From Fennellomyces sp. T-0311 (Eukaryota > Mucoromycota > Mucoromycetes > Mucorales > Lichtheimiaceae), in contig JALLLT010000016.1 of the NCBI GenBank assembly GCA_025266875.1, positions 744,001 to 808,000 of the forward strand: a stretch of 64,000 nucleotides of DNA, written 5' to 3'. The notes under the pieces are model-generated. The model was not told the DNA's origin, made no database searches, and was given only the letters and a program-made list of their open reading frames with translations. Positions 12,652 through 23,718 of the stretch are shown in pieces. Position 1 is the stretch's first letter. Every line of letters starts with the position of its first letter. The position numbers and the translations under genes are program-made.

Positions 12652-15505
12652 TTAACACGCCTGGACATCGGGATCATCCAAAATGTTTTTTAAACGTAGC
12701 CATTTCGCGGTTCTCTCACTTTGATCAGATATATCTTCGCGAGCTTTCTCGAGAAAACCGTCAAGTATATCGTCAATTGACGCTACGATAGTTGGTGGCC
12801 AGATTGTTTGAAGGGTTGCTTCCTGTGTCATATCGTGCGTTATTCCCACCCTGACCGTGCGATATGCCAGAATTTTAAGCTTCATCAGATGGAACGCAGA
12901 TTGATACACATTGCTCACCGGCAGGTATGCGACTATGGCCTAAGGCATGAATTAAGTCTACACGCACATTTGCATACATCATGAACAGAAGTTTGACCAT
13001 TACACGTAAAGAATCAACTGCCTCTACATACTAGCTGATATGGTCTGTTGACAATACGATGGCTCAATTATTTTCGAGCAACACATTAATCCAAAGGTGA
13101 ACAGATTGTTCATAGTACAGAAAACGCCTCAGGCTTCGACAGTTTATAAAACACATGTGACATAAAAATATGTAGCCTAGCAAGCCATCCGCTTAATCAT
13201 GACGGCCATGATAGAAAGTGACTTTAATCACTTGCTTTTTAATGTGGACAATGAGAGCTAATGGTATGACTTTAAAAGATTATATTTGTACAAACGGTTT
13301 GTGCGTGGAAATACATTTCTGGCTTACTGCTTTAATCATGGTGTACTCAGTGCTTCCACGCTTTCCACAACCGAACCCCTCCATTGTAAGAGATGTTTCA
13401 TAATCTTCGCGATATTTTGAAGTTCTACTTCAGTTGTAGGCAGTTTTACCTAACCGTCGCCAATTTGAGATCATCTCAGCACAGTTTTCTTGCCCCTCCA
13501 CAACCTTACCTTTAGCAGATTTTTTTCACAAACTTTTCCCCGCTAGCAACCAGAATGTCAAAGCTAATAGTCAAATCTAACAATAAATGATGTTCAAACA
13601 AGGCAGTTATTAAGTAGATAAAGTTGCTCAAATATAAAGTAAGCATTACCGTAGTATAACAAACAAAATACTTTATCTGTTCCTTTCTTCGAACAGATAC
13701 TGTTGACATTCACGACGTTTTTTGCATTGTCAAACGGCTTTTTCTCGTCGGCATTCTTTTTCTGCGCATCGTGTGTTTGGGTCACCCCAGCGAATTCGGC
13801 CAACATTGTCACAGCCAAGGGACACTTATCACCAACCGGTAGCGCTACTCCATCCCATTTCACCTTATCCGAAGCTGCGACATTAACTTCGATCCTAAAA
13901 GGAGTATTAGCATAGACCAGTAAGGTACCAAACTCTCTGTTACCACTTCAGTTTTTCAATGTTATTCCTTGATAGAAGTAGAGTATTTATGATAAATACA
14001 GTGATATGGTATCCAAGGTACTAGCTAGTCAGCATTACCGGATAAGCGTATGACGGTAACTGAATGCTACATTGACGACGTTCCGGCATGTTTAGATCTT
14101 CCAGGAAGCCTACGAACTCTGCCGTGGTCGGCTATGCGATATGGCATCCTCCGACCACGGCTATTTGATTACGAATTTTATCTCGAGCTATATAAATAGA
14201 GAGAACCGTTAGCATAATAAAGGCATATTCGATTTTCACAGTACTTACTGTTTTTCTCGATCTAATCTCTCTGACACTACAAGTAGTATCGCACGCGGTC
14301 ATTCTCTCCATCGCCTTTTCGCGTAAAATTTTGACCGGTGCTTGCTGCAAGTCCAAATTAAAGAAATAAAAATGTTAGACACGCTCGTACAGAATGAGTG
14401 ATATCTTACAAATGAGTGAGTAATTGTTCAGCAATTCGAAAATCGTGATCTTGGGTATGATCAAATTCAGCAAGGCTGACAGGGGATGTTCGTATCGCAA
14501 TTTGCAAGTCATGCATTGTTGGTGAACATCCCCAAATATTTGCAATATACTAGTTGAATGCCTGCGAACGTTCAACCTCCACCAGAGTCAAGCACCGTTT
14601 GATTTGTTTGTACTCTAGTTCCTTTATCATCCCAGTCCAAAACATCCGTTATGGCACATCTGTTTGATTGGTGAGGAGCAAAGGGATTGTTGCGCATACA
14701 AGTTAATATAAAGAGCATATCTTTGTTGCGGTAACATAGTTGCGAAGTTGACTACTTCCTCCACAGTTAACTTCGTCTACGAAAGATATTTGTCAGTGAG
14801 CGGCTTTCTTAAGACCTGATCATTGTCCATCGCTCACCTTCTTGGCGGTTGACAATAGCGCTTCGCAAAAAGCTTCATTCATCTCGCTTATTGCTTCCAA
14901 TTGACGCTTTTTCACTCTGGTGGCAGCCCTTCTGGTAGCAGTGCTACTGTATCTGGCGCTGAGGAAGTAGAGAGTAAAACATTCAAGTATATCGTTCAGT
15001 CACATTGGCACTCCTTTTTGAGAACGTCTGAAAGGTTTACACGCTTGGCCGCGTGTTCACAGGCAGCTATCACCGACGGAACTTTAAGTAAATCGTGATA
15101 TTAGAATGTCAGCTCACTTACGCAACAAGGACACCTGTGTTCAGTCCGTTCTTGAAGTTAAACATAAGATCCTTCAGACGTTTCATAAGCTTTCTCGTCA
15201 GCTATTTCTTATCCTCAAGGTTTTATGGAGGAACTTTAGGTTCCTCCATCATTTATTTGCACTTCTGAAGAGGCGAGATAGCTCGGCGTCAGCACCAGAA
15301 GCCAGCATAAAATCTCTTAAAAACCCTACAGCTATCAAGGCCTTATTCGTAAATACAACATCAATCACAATAACGTACCTTCTTTCTCTTCCGCAGTTCC
15401 ATGACTTGCAATGTGGGCGAACGCATTCCACTCGCAAAGATTTCTGTCTGCGATTCTGTAAGGAATGGCAGCAGGATGCTGAGGGATATTGCTGGGAGTT
15501 GACAT
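12652..15505 (-). CDS. Unrecognised multi-exon gene (hypothetical protein), exon structure uncertain
   Basis: Several protein-like exons lie in series on the minus strand, separated by short introns. From the 5' end they include MSTPSNIPQHPAAIPYRIAD (start at 15505), AELSRLFRSA, KRLKDLMFNFKNGLNT, a basic helix RRAATRVKKRQLEAISEMNE, KLTVEEVVNFATMLPQQRYA, PVKILREKAMERMTACDT, PTTAEFVGFLEDLNMPERRQ, VKWDGVALPVGDKCPLAVTM, and a terminal exon ending WLRLKNILDDPDVQAC before TAA near 12652. No domain is recognised. Some junctions do not join in phase by eye, so the locus may be intact with unusual splicing or partly decayed. A partial second copy occurs at 18.9-20.1 kb. Two perfect 10-base-stem inverted repeats lie within the locus (14122-14160 and 15225-15249). 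Confidence 0.45.
14122..14160. repeat. Perfect inverted repeat, 10-bp stems, 19-base loop
   Basis: The arms ccgtggtcgg (14122-14131) and ccgaccacgg (14151-14160) are exact reverse complements. They sit beside or within an exon of the hypothetical gene on the minus strand. No function is known; the transcript could fold here. Confidence 0.75.
15225..15249. repeat. Perfect hairpin, 10-bp stems, 5-base loop
   Basis: The arms atggaggaac (15225-15234) and gttcctccat (15240-15249) are exact reverse complements around the loop tttag. In my reading it lies within an intron of the hypothetical minus-strand gene. It resembles a terminator hairpin in shape, but such terminators are not used by RNA polymerase II, so the role is unknown. 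Confidence 0.75.
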
Positions 15506-16844
15506 TGTCAAGATGGTAAAATGTTGAAAGTAAAAAGTAAGAAAAAAAAGCACAGCCGGGAAGGGGGGAGTTCTCGGCCAAATTTAGAGTAAACAACTTC
15601 GTTTATGCATTAACCATGTGCCAGAACTTGTTTAATGTTTTGTCACTCCTCCGTTACATATTTTGCATCATGTAAAAATCGTATCAGTAATCAGTCAGTT
15701 AATTAGTTATCTACAAAAGCTTCAGCTTAGATTACGCACAAAGCCTGCTAGATATGTGTTCTTGTCGCATGGCAACGGTAGGTAAACTTCAGAAAGAGAA
15801 GTGGCTACGATCAGTGGCTGCATCTCCATTTTTTGGTATTCGTTAAAAAAATACCTCGTCGTCAAGCAGACTTACGTACGTTTTTATTCTTTTAACAAAG
15901 GGATCAGGACGATGAAACATCTATCCGAAAGTCATGCGTGCTTTCTGTTTGAAGCGTTTGGGATGGCTTTGGTCTGTGGACAAAGATGTTCGTAGTCGGG
16001 CCTATATCACATATCTGGGCTTCAGTAAAAAAATTTACAGTTGATAGTGTTAACTTACCAGATTGGGACACGCGTCATCCGTGTCAGCATACCAGACACC
16101 ACTTCTCTGGTCGGCTCCGGCCAGCAGGATCTGCAGACGGACTGTATACCAGGTATGGAGAGGGGGTGAGCCAGTGGCTCTGAAGCAATCAATGATCAGT
16201 TTTGAAGGTCGTACTACTCATGACAATGAAAAAAAAGGAAGCTGTTTGGAACGCTGCTTTTATGTTCCCACTGCCGCATTTTTTTGTTTCACTTATGCTA
16301 TTCTTTCACCACTTTGCTGACATGAGCATCCGATTGGCTCCAAACCCAGGTTGAGCCACTGCCATTATAATAAGGTAGTGTATGTTTATTGTCGTAAATA
16401 CATAATGTAGTATGCATCTGGAACTCGTTTATTACACAACGCAAAGAATATCACACTTTTAAACCATAATTTACAGCGTGGATTATCAGTTTGCGATGGT
16501 CAACGATCGTAGCGGATCATAGTTTCCTCCACGAAAAAGCTTTGGCATCAAACCCAGTCTTGCATTTCTTGATACATACACTGAATGGTGCATCAGGGTT
16601 GAAGCAATTTTGATTAAATCAATACAAAGCCAATCAAGCGGTAGCGTCCATTTTATGAGAGTTGAAGGTCGCGGAAGCTTGTATCTGAAGGGTTACATCG
16701 AACCGTGCCTTGATTGCATGAGCGTAGCTGAACACTTCATAGGCTGGATTAGGTAAGACATGACGAAACAATGAGCGTATCTCGACATTTCATAAGCTGC
16801 CTACGTGTGACATAAAGACTGGCTCGGCCGCTCATTTGCGGTAC
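15506..16844. other. Intergenic interval without supported genes
   Basis: Only short, non-conserved open frames are present. It probably holds the promoter of the minus-strand gene below and unassigned A+T-rich sequence. Confidence 0.3.
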
Positions 16845-16984
16845 TTCAGGCCCACCTGCCTTTTTCTCCTTCAAGGGCTTTTAGGCATGGTTTTTCTTTC
16901 TATACTTCGAACCTAAGGAAGCAACCTAATACCTTCAGAAGCAGGTCAGCCATCTTCCAGCAAATACATGTACATGGTCAACTA
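16845..16984 (+). mobile_element. LINE-like 3' tail, copy A (non-coding end only)
   Basis: This stretch shares the order of motifs seen in the other LINE-like ends: a cacctgcctttttctcc segment, then ttaggcatgg, then gaagcaggtcagcc, and the end ...acatggtcaacta. It matches copies at 31.7-32.2, 48.9-49.0 and 62.8-63.2 kb. No coding part is kept, as expected for strong 5' truncation. Confidence 0.55.
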
Positions 16985-18006
16985 AATATAAAAAATGTAA
17001 TTCCCACACGACATGTTCCTTTTTCTTTAACCTGCTTCTAATTTTCTTCTGTAAGAGTGACATGGTTGCTTGAAATCACAAGGAAGTGTATTCATAATCG
17101 AACTGATTTGGCTTTACTAGTTTAAAATGTCTTTTTCTGCCACTGTTCGTGTTGTTTCTGCCCTTAATTTTTTGTAAATTGATATGACGAGTAATCAGGA
17201 GTTTATCATGGCACCCAATAGTATTATCCTCCGCTCCTTTGGTAATTACAAAAGATTACTGTGGTGTTAAGAAGCTGCCATAATCATGGTTTATTATTTT
17301 CGGTTAACCTTATATCGGTCAGCTCATCGAAGAGAAAGCTCTTGACGACCAGCGTGGCTGGAATTAACGCCTCGTACCATCTACCGAGATGTGCACTTAG
17401 CTCTTGGTGCATGCAGGATTTGTTTGAGCGTTGCAAGTCCTTTATATTGGGTAGAACATGCAGCGTTGTTCTAACTTCGATTATCACAGCGGCATAGGCG
17501 GCCCATCCTATTATAATCTACGGGGCCACTAGTTCATTCATCCACATGGTATGTCAGTTGAGTTTGTCAGCTATATGCTCATGAGTTAAACAAAAACTAG
17601 TCGAATCAATTACAAAGGAAATTACTGACTTTATCCCTCAACAATGGTACCCCAGCCAAATGTTTCTATTTTCTACCTATTGCATGTCGCCTTCTAACTT
17701 GACACTACTTTACGCATACTCAAACACATCCTCCTTTTATAGTGCACATTTGTCAAATCTACGTGTCATTCACCCTTCCTGCAGAAAGAAATATCAGCAC
17801 ATAATGGTCAAAAAATCCCGTCATTTAACGAATTTGATAATGAAGTCGCAGCTTTATATATAACTGTCACTCAGAGAGCCTCTTGTGCCCCAACCCTCCG
17901 CACCCCATGATGTCACTTTCACCATTTTATTCTGCTTTTCTAAGCTATAGAAACAATTTCGCGACTCCATGATCTGCCAGCATCACTATGACTACGAACC
18001 TTAGCT
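16985..18006. other. Intergenic interval, nothing recognised
   Basis: This interval has A+T-rich sequence and short open frames only. It leads up to the small plus-strand gene at 18007. Confidence 0.3.
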
Positions 18007-18302
18007 ATGGTGAGTATTAAACGTAACTGCGATCGACTCGGCGACATCCCTCCCAAATACAATCTCGAAGTGCAAGTGCACGTAAAGTCTCAGAAGGTAA
18101 CTTTGCTGAAATAAAGGCGATAACGAGGAGCTCCCAAAAAGAAAGTTTGTCGACGGTTTAGGCTCCACGTACGCAACTCCAATGGATCACCTACACTGAT
18201 GGTACTGTCGTTTCCCGCCGTGGTGCTGACATACGGATAATTGACTTAAGCTCGCATGACCGATGTGAAACTCAAGTAGATAGTTCATCCAGGATCAAAT
18301 AA
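18007..18302 (+). CDS. Small two-exon hypothetical protein (76 aa)
   Basis: Exons 18007-18096 and 18162-18302 join in phase 0 across a 65-base GT...AG intron and give 76 residues. Exon 1 contains LGDIPPKYNLEVQVHVKSQK and exon 2 contains LQWITYTDGTVVSRRG. The alternating hydrophobic pattern suggests beta strands, but no family is recognised. A short upstream reading frame starts at 17990 and overlaps the start. An aataaa-like signal falls at the stop codon. Support is the clean splice and protein-like composition; it could also be a remnant exon pair. Confidence 0.4.
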
Positions 18303-18946
18303 ATGCCGCATGATATAAAATAAATCTTAGGTGCTGTTATGTTTTCCTATCACCCTAAATAAATTTTAGCGGGTGGAGGCGTTTCAGATCTTTATCTACA
18401 CTACCTTATTCTCCTTGTCCCAAGAGATACGTAAAACTTCCCCCAAAAACAGTATGTGTGCCAAAGCAATGCATGTTCGTAGATCGTCTCGAAACACTGG
18501 GTGCATACAAGGAGCATCACAGGGCCACACCCGTGCATAAAAAAGATTGGCGTCGTTATCAAGATACGTACGAGTAATGCGTGATACTTTTCACACGATC
18601 AAATCGTACAGAGCTATTAACGTAATCTGCGGTAGACGTGCTGGCATGCCATTGGGTAATACCTGATAAAAAGGGGTCGATCCTAAACTTGGCAAAGTGT
18701 CCTGAGAACTAAAGTCGCGTAACATTGAAAGGACTTTGTGTTCATGCACGACATTCGCACAAGCACGCTGTTTTATTTGGTGGAAACTTCTATTATAAAA
18801 CCAACGTGTGTAAGGCGTTACTAAGACTAAGCGAAGTTCGCAGTGGTTCGCAATCACTTCGGACTTGATAACTGTCACCAGACTGTGAAATGAAAGCGAC
18901 ATGGCGGTTCCAGTGACATTCCAGTACATAATTGTCTGTAGTCGTA
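18303..18946. other. Gap between the small gene and the duplicated locus
   Basis: A 112-codon open frame on the minus strand (18591-18929) has no recognisable domain and lies beyond the stop of the duplicated locus. I do not call it a gene. Confidence 0.3.
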
Positions 18947-20110
18947 TTATTCTTTTACCGCTATAGCAATTTGTGTCAATACATCGATATACATATAGAA
19001 AATAATGCTTGAGGCTTTGTCAATATATTCTTTGTCATCAAACGTTTCAAAAGCATCGATATCATATTCAACAACTGTAAACATTTGAGTGACAATGATG
19101 TGTCAGCTTTGAAATGCACCTGTTAATGCTCTTCTTGTGGCTAACAGCAACATTCGACACGATGGTCTTTATTTCATCGTTCGACAATCGGTATCTGTGT
19201 ATATATAATGTTACGCTTTTAAGCTTTTTAACTGTTATTAGTGATTAAAAATGATGAAGGGGCTATATACACAAGTATATAAAAAAAAGCTATGTACCTT
19301 TACGCTAACGTCCTTAAGGAATATATAAATTTGGGTAACCCGCGAAATGCTATACGACGCGATGTCTATGATACCCCGGGGACTTCTTTACTGGCGAGAT
19401 ACATCGATACTTTCCACATGTCATCTCAATGGATGCTTCGGTTGCTGGCAGTGTAACCTGACCTTCGCTATCAGTATTAAGGAAGTATAAAGCTCGCTGT
19501 TCAAATATGAGGTAAACCTTACCATAATAAACCAGGCAAGCCACTTCACCCGCTTCTTTTTATGAATATGTATTGGTTGGCTAGCCTATAGATGCTAATC
19601 GTAAAGACTTCCAATAAATTCATACGTATATTTTCACCTAACAGTTGACTACATTACTTACATTGGCAGCCAGAATCGGAACGATCAAAGGGCGATTGTC
19701 ATCAACAGGAAGCGCCGCTCCATCTAGTCATATCTTGATAGAAGCCGCAACACTGACTTTGATCCCTAAAGTAGTAATAAACTTTGGCCAATGGAAATGT
19801 TATTTTTGGCAAGAAAGAGTGTGTTTATCAAAAATACTGTGGTATTGTAGTGCTGTTCTCTTCATCGCGTTTTCGAGCGATGATTTAAGAGGGATTACTA
19901 CTGTAAATCCAAAATAAAGAAACAAAAAGGTTAGCCATGCTCGTACAGAATGAGTAGAAATGCCTTACAAATAGCCTAAGAGCTTGCTTCTGCTGCGGAT
20001 GACGATACTTCTGAAGATCCTAGTTGATATTCTTATGTCTGTGCTGGTTTCTTACTCCAGTAGTCATTGCACTTATAGAATTCTGACGAACGTGCTGATG
20101 CCGACTTTTT
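18947..20110 (-). pseudogene. Broken partial duplicate of the hypothetical gene at 12.6-15.5 kb
   Basis: Exon-like pieces match the upstream gene in the same order and strand: DGAALPVDDNRPL against DGVALPVGDKCPL, LVYYGKVYLIFEQ against LLYYGNAYFIFEQ, and a similar intron near 19920-19970 against 14345-14410 (shared ctcattctgtacgag). The duplicate has an in-frame stop just before DGAALPV and lacks the exon containing EFVGFLEDLN. Its 3' end still reads well as EYDIDAFETFDDKEYIDKAS followed by a stop at 18947-18949, so a shorter or re-spliced product is possible. The function is unknown. Confidence 0.5.
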
Positions 20111-21009
20111 TTCCTCGACTAAACGATTTTTAACGACTTCCTTCATTTTGTATAAAAGTACATTCGTACCTTGTACAAAGTTTTAGCACACTTTGTGGCC
20201 ATCATGACATTTATATAGACGTATTTAAGCTTTTGAGCAGCACAGAGTTGAAGGAGGAGTAATGGGAGGGCAGCGTAAGATTGAAATATTCCAAGCCTTT
20301 CGACTGCACCACCCACTTACGGTAGATACAGCTTATAGCGCTCTCAGGTAACCGCCAAAACGCATTCTGAATAAAATGTTTTTTTGGTGACCATTTGCTT
20401 AAAAAAAGTTAGCATAACACTAGACCTACTTTTTTTTTGAAAATGCCGTTTTCAGAGAGTCGACTTCGCTGAAATGATTCTTTAAAACGGCTTCTGCATT
20501 CGAACGAGCCCGTACAAGCTTATCGTCTGCCAAACGCACAACGCAAAAGTGTCTACAATGTAGAGCAGCTAGGTAGTCTAGCAAAAGTTGGGATATTGAC
20601 AGTACTCAAGGTATTTTTTCATCGTCCCATGGGTCGGCGTTGTACAACCACGGACATTATGTGTGGCGAGAAGCAATGTGGCGTGCTGCAGTCCATTTAG
20701 TAAGACCATGGAATTTTTTTGCATCGAACTCGCATGATGGTACGAAGTAATGTGCACGTGGGTGATGCCGTGCGCGATCATTTCCAATCATTGCTGTTCA
20801 GTAACTGCGTGCCATTTATACTATTTAGTCTTAGAAAATGATGATCGAGTGCTTGATGTTTGGTTTCCTGTGTGAGGCTGGTAACATAACGCTATACACA
20901 CAAGTTTTGGTTTTGTTTTATTAAGAAGAAAAGGAAGAGGGTTTTAAGAGAGTAAGTGAGAGTAAGACAGGACGTGAGAAAAAGAGAAAAGAAACGGGAC
21001 AAAAGGAAG
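20111..21009. other. Gap upstream of the duplicate, downstream of the Bni4-like gene
   Basis: No supported gene. A short minus-strand open frame at 20578-20787 has a composition unlike the neighbouring genes. Positions 20930-21009 are G/A rich on the plus strand and likely form the 3' untranslated region of the next gene. Confidence 0.3.
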
Positions 21010-22768
21010 TTACAAAAAGAAATGGGTGTATTGGCGACTGTCGACATGGACTTCCATGTCGGTTAGTTTGAATTCATTGAGCTCCTGCTTAATCTTCATG
21101 GCAAGCAAAGGAGTCAGTTTCTGACAAGTAGCATTACTATCACAGCGACGATCGTATTCAGACGCGGTGAAAGTTTCGTGAACTTGAATAGTTGGGCAAA
21201 ACTGTAATCTGCGCGGTCGATCCGGAGTTGCAGACGATGCATTGGTCATTGTGTTGAGCGAGCTTGTTGATGATGCAGCTGTGGGTCTCAAACGCGGTGA
21301 TCCGTGCAGCGGCAGTCCATAGTGCAGTCCCACTGAAGGTGGAGGAACCATGTCACCGTCGTCGGGGACTCGGCTGGACGAAGTAGACGAGGATGATGGC
21401 GTAGGCGAAGGTAACGCATCACTGCTATGGCCCATAAATCGAGGGCCATGATACGCAGGCCGAGTGGTAGATGACCGTGCAGAACTGGGAGAGTCAGGAG
21501 CGTTTGACGATGGAGATCGTCCTGATAGAGTTTCGTTAATAAATGGTTCAAATGGAAGGGATAAAGTTTTTTTATACCTCTAATGTTCCTTTTTGCGACC
21601 TCCTCAGTGGTGTCCACACGTAACACAGGTCTTGCAGATCTGTCATTTCGCTTATTTTTGGCCATCTGTCGCAGATCACCGGAGCTAGAGGACGACATGC
21701 GAGCTGTGGCCGGGCTTGGTGGGGATGGATCAGCTGAGTGTTTTTGGAAGAGTCCAGACAATGATGCAAATGAGCGGCGTCGAGAAGGAGTCGGGGAGGG
21801 TGACGGTGAAGATTCAGATTCTTGTACCGTAGCCAGCGATGTGTTTGATCCGTTGTTGGCCGACAACATACCAAGATTATCCTTGGAGCGTCCGAGGTGG
21901 CTCATACTGAACACCTTACGCAGACGCTTGGACAATGAAAGCTTGGTGTTGACAGACATTTCTGATCGAATCGAGAACGTACCCGACGACACCGAGGTTA
22001 CCGAAGATCTCCGGCCCGAGTCGTTTAGGGAGGGGGCAGGTGACGGAACCGAGGAAGCTGTCGATGACAGAGAAGGTGGCCGCTCTTGTGTGTTCTGCTG
22101 CTGTTGTTGATGTTTCTTATACTTCTCTCGACGCCCTTGTGCATAGTGTTGTTGTTGCTGCTGCTTCAGGAGCATGGACGAGCGATTGTAGTTGTTGCTG
22201 GATGGGATTGGCGTCGACGAAGACTTTTGAACCTGTACGGGCGCATGGCCCGCGCTGGTGCTGCTCGATGTGCGTGGTCGCGAAGGAGGTCGGTGGTTGC
22301 GTTGATACTTATTTTCATAATGCTGCGGGTTATAGTGGTACGGATTGCTATTGGCCGCGGCCTGTGGGTGTGTTTGGGTCCAATCAACCGGTGCTGCCAT
22401 GGTGACCATAGACTGCGGGTATGTCCACGCGTCGTTTTGGGTCTGTATAAAGTATGGATCGACCATTTAGTGATCCAGGAGCAAAGAAAATACAACGAAT
22501 AACCCAAGAGAAAGGAGCAGGTTTTAAAAATAACCTTAATTGCCTGATTTGGCAATTGACCTGGCTACCTCTTGGTTGCTTCTGGAAAGAACAAGAAAAA
22601 AAAATAACTTGCCTGGTCAAGCCGTAGCTTGTTAGAAAGGTAGTTGGCCAAAGCAGCATCATCATTCTTGGAGTTGCTGTGTTGAATGTTCTTGGGCTGT
22701 TGACCAGGCTGTGGCTGTGGTGTGGATGCGCGAAGCGCAACAGGAGTTTGCTGTATCATCGCTGCCAT
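21010..22768 (-). CDS. Low-complexity protein with Bni4/Afr1-like C-terminal domain (510 aa model)
   Basis: My model has three exons (22768-22613, 22442-21578, 21521-21010), in phase, giving 510 residues. The first intron would be GC-AG (donor CAG|GCAAGT) with acceptor ATACAG. If that is wrong, translation could start at 22466 instead. Most of the protein is Gln/Ser/Pro-rich and probably disordered, with a basic patch at KLSLSKRLRKVFSMSHLGRS. The C-terminus is conserved: FTASEYDRRCDSNATCQKLT, then AMKIKQELNEFKL, and ending in SRQYTHFFL. I associate this type of ending with Bni4/Afr1-type fungal proteins that recruit the PP1 phosphatase Glc7 to the bud neck. The preceding RRLQF resembles an RVxF-type PP1-docking motif. 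The family call is from memory and moderate. Confidence 0.65.
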
Positions 22769-23718
22769 GTTATCTGGTGGGGTGTATTATAAGGTAGTTG
22801 GTATAGGGAGCGTGTATATCAAGAGGTGAGTGTGACGAGACGGCTGGTGATGTGTAGGGAAGATTGTACAGAGGATAATAATAGTAGTAGTAGTGAAAGA
22901 CTGTATGTACAAAGTAACAAAGAGCAGCCGTTAGTGGGGTAGAAGAGTAGAGATTAGGTGCATCAATTTGAGCAGAGAATACTCTTCAGCGAAGTTGGGG
23001 GAAAGTGAAAGAGCTATAAACAAAGGATTGTGAAAGAAAAAGAAGAGGCAAAAAAAAGAAGGCGGTATCGAGAAAGTCATTTAGGTGGTACACGACAAAA
23101 TTTCGCATATGTATGGTTGCTGTGCTCCGCTTCAATATCGGGTGAAGTGCTTATGTGGGACAATACATTTCGTATAGTATTCCAACCTGATTTGGCCACA
23201 CGCTTGATATCTTGGTGCCGCTGGCATTCCTTTCTCTTATACTTCTGCTGTTTCGCAAACCTGGGGTAGCGTACGGTGGAACAATGGCGAGGACACTTGG
23301 CCATTACTCCTTTCTTCCTTGGCTGGCGATTTTGAACGCGATCCCTACATCAGCTCATTTACCTTTTACTCGAAAAATAAACCATATAGAGCTAGCCAAC
23401 TGCCTGGGGAACTGATAGGGATTTCGTTGTCATGCTACCCAGTAAAAGGTATCGAAACCATGGTTACTTTGGTGGTGTAGCCATTGTGCAATTTAATTAT
23501 GACATGTTATATGTACGCTACGAGAGTTCCAAATGGGCCGTGGAGTCGGCAGCTAATATAATGATATCACTAGGTCTTCATTTTACTATTTGCATGTCAA
23601 TCCAAGCAATGAGCAAACACCGACTTTTCCGGGAAGCGCTTGGTTGGGATGAAAATAGCTCTCATACACCTCTCCCCCCAAAAACGAGCACTCCTTTTTC
23701 CCTGTCAAAGTGGCTTCT
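22769..23718. other. 5' region of the Bni4-like gene and 3' flank of GPN3
   Basis: The 270 bases above the start at 22768 are strongly A/G rich on the plus strand (C/T rich on the transcribed strand), typical of a fungal 5' untranslated region. They include a short run of tag/taa triplets near 22876-22896. The rest up to 23718 has no supported gene. Confidence 0.4.

Noticed and set aside
18591..18929. 112-codon minus-strand frame as a gene
   Set aside because: It lies beyond the stop of the duplicated locus, has no domain, and its composition does not resemble the neighbouring exons.
22166..22740. Long alternative frames over the Bni4-like gene (Arg/His-rich)
   Set aside because: They are shadows of the Gln/Ser/Pro-rich coding frame; the conserved C-terminal domain identifies the true frame.
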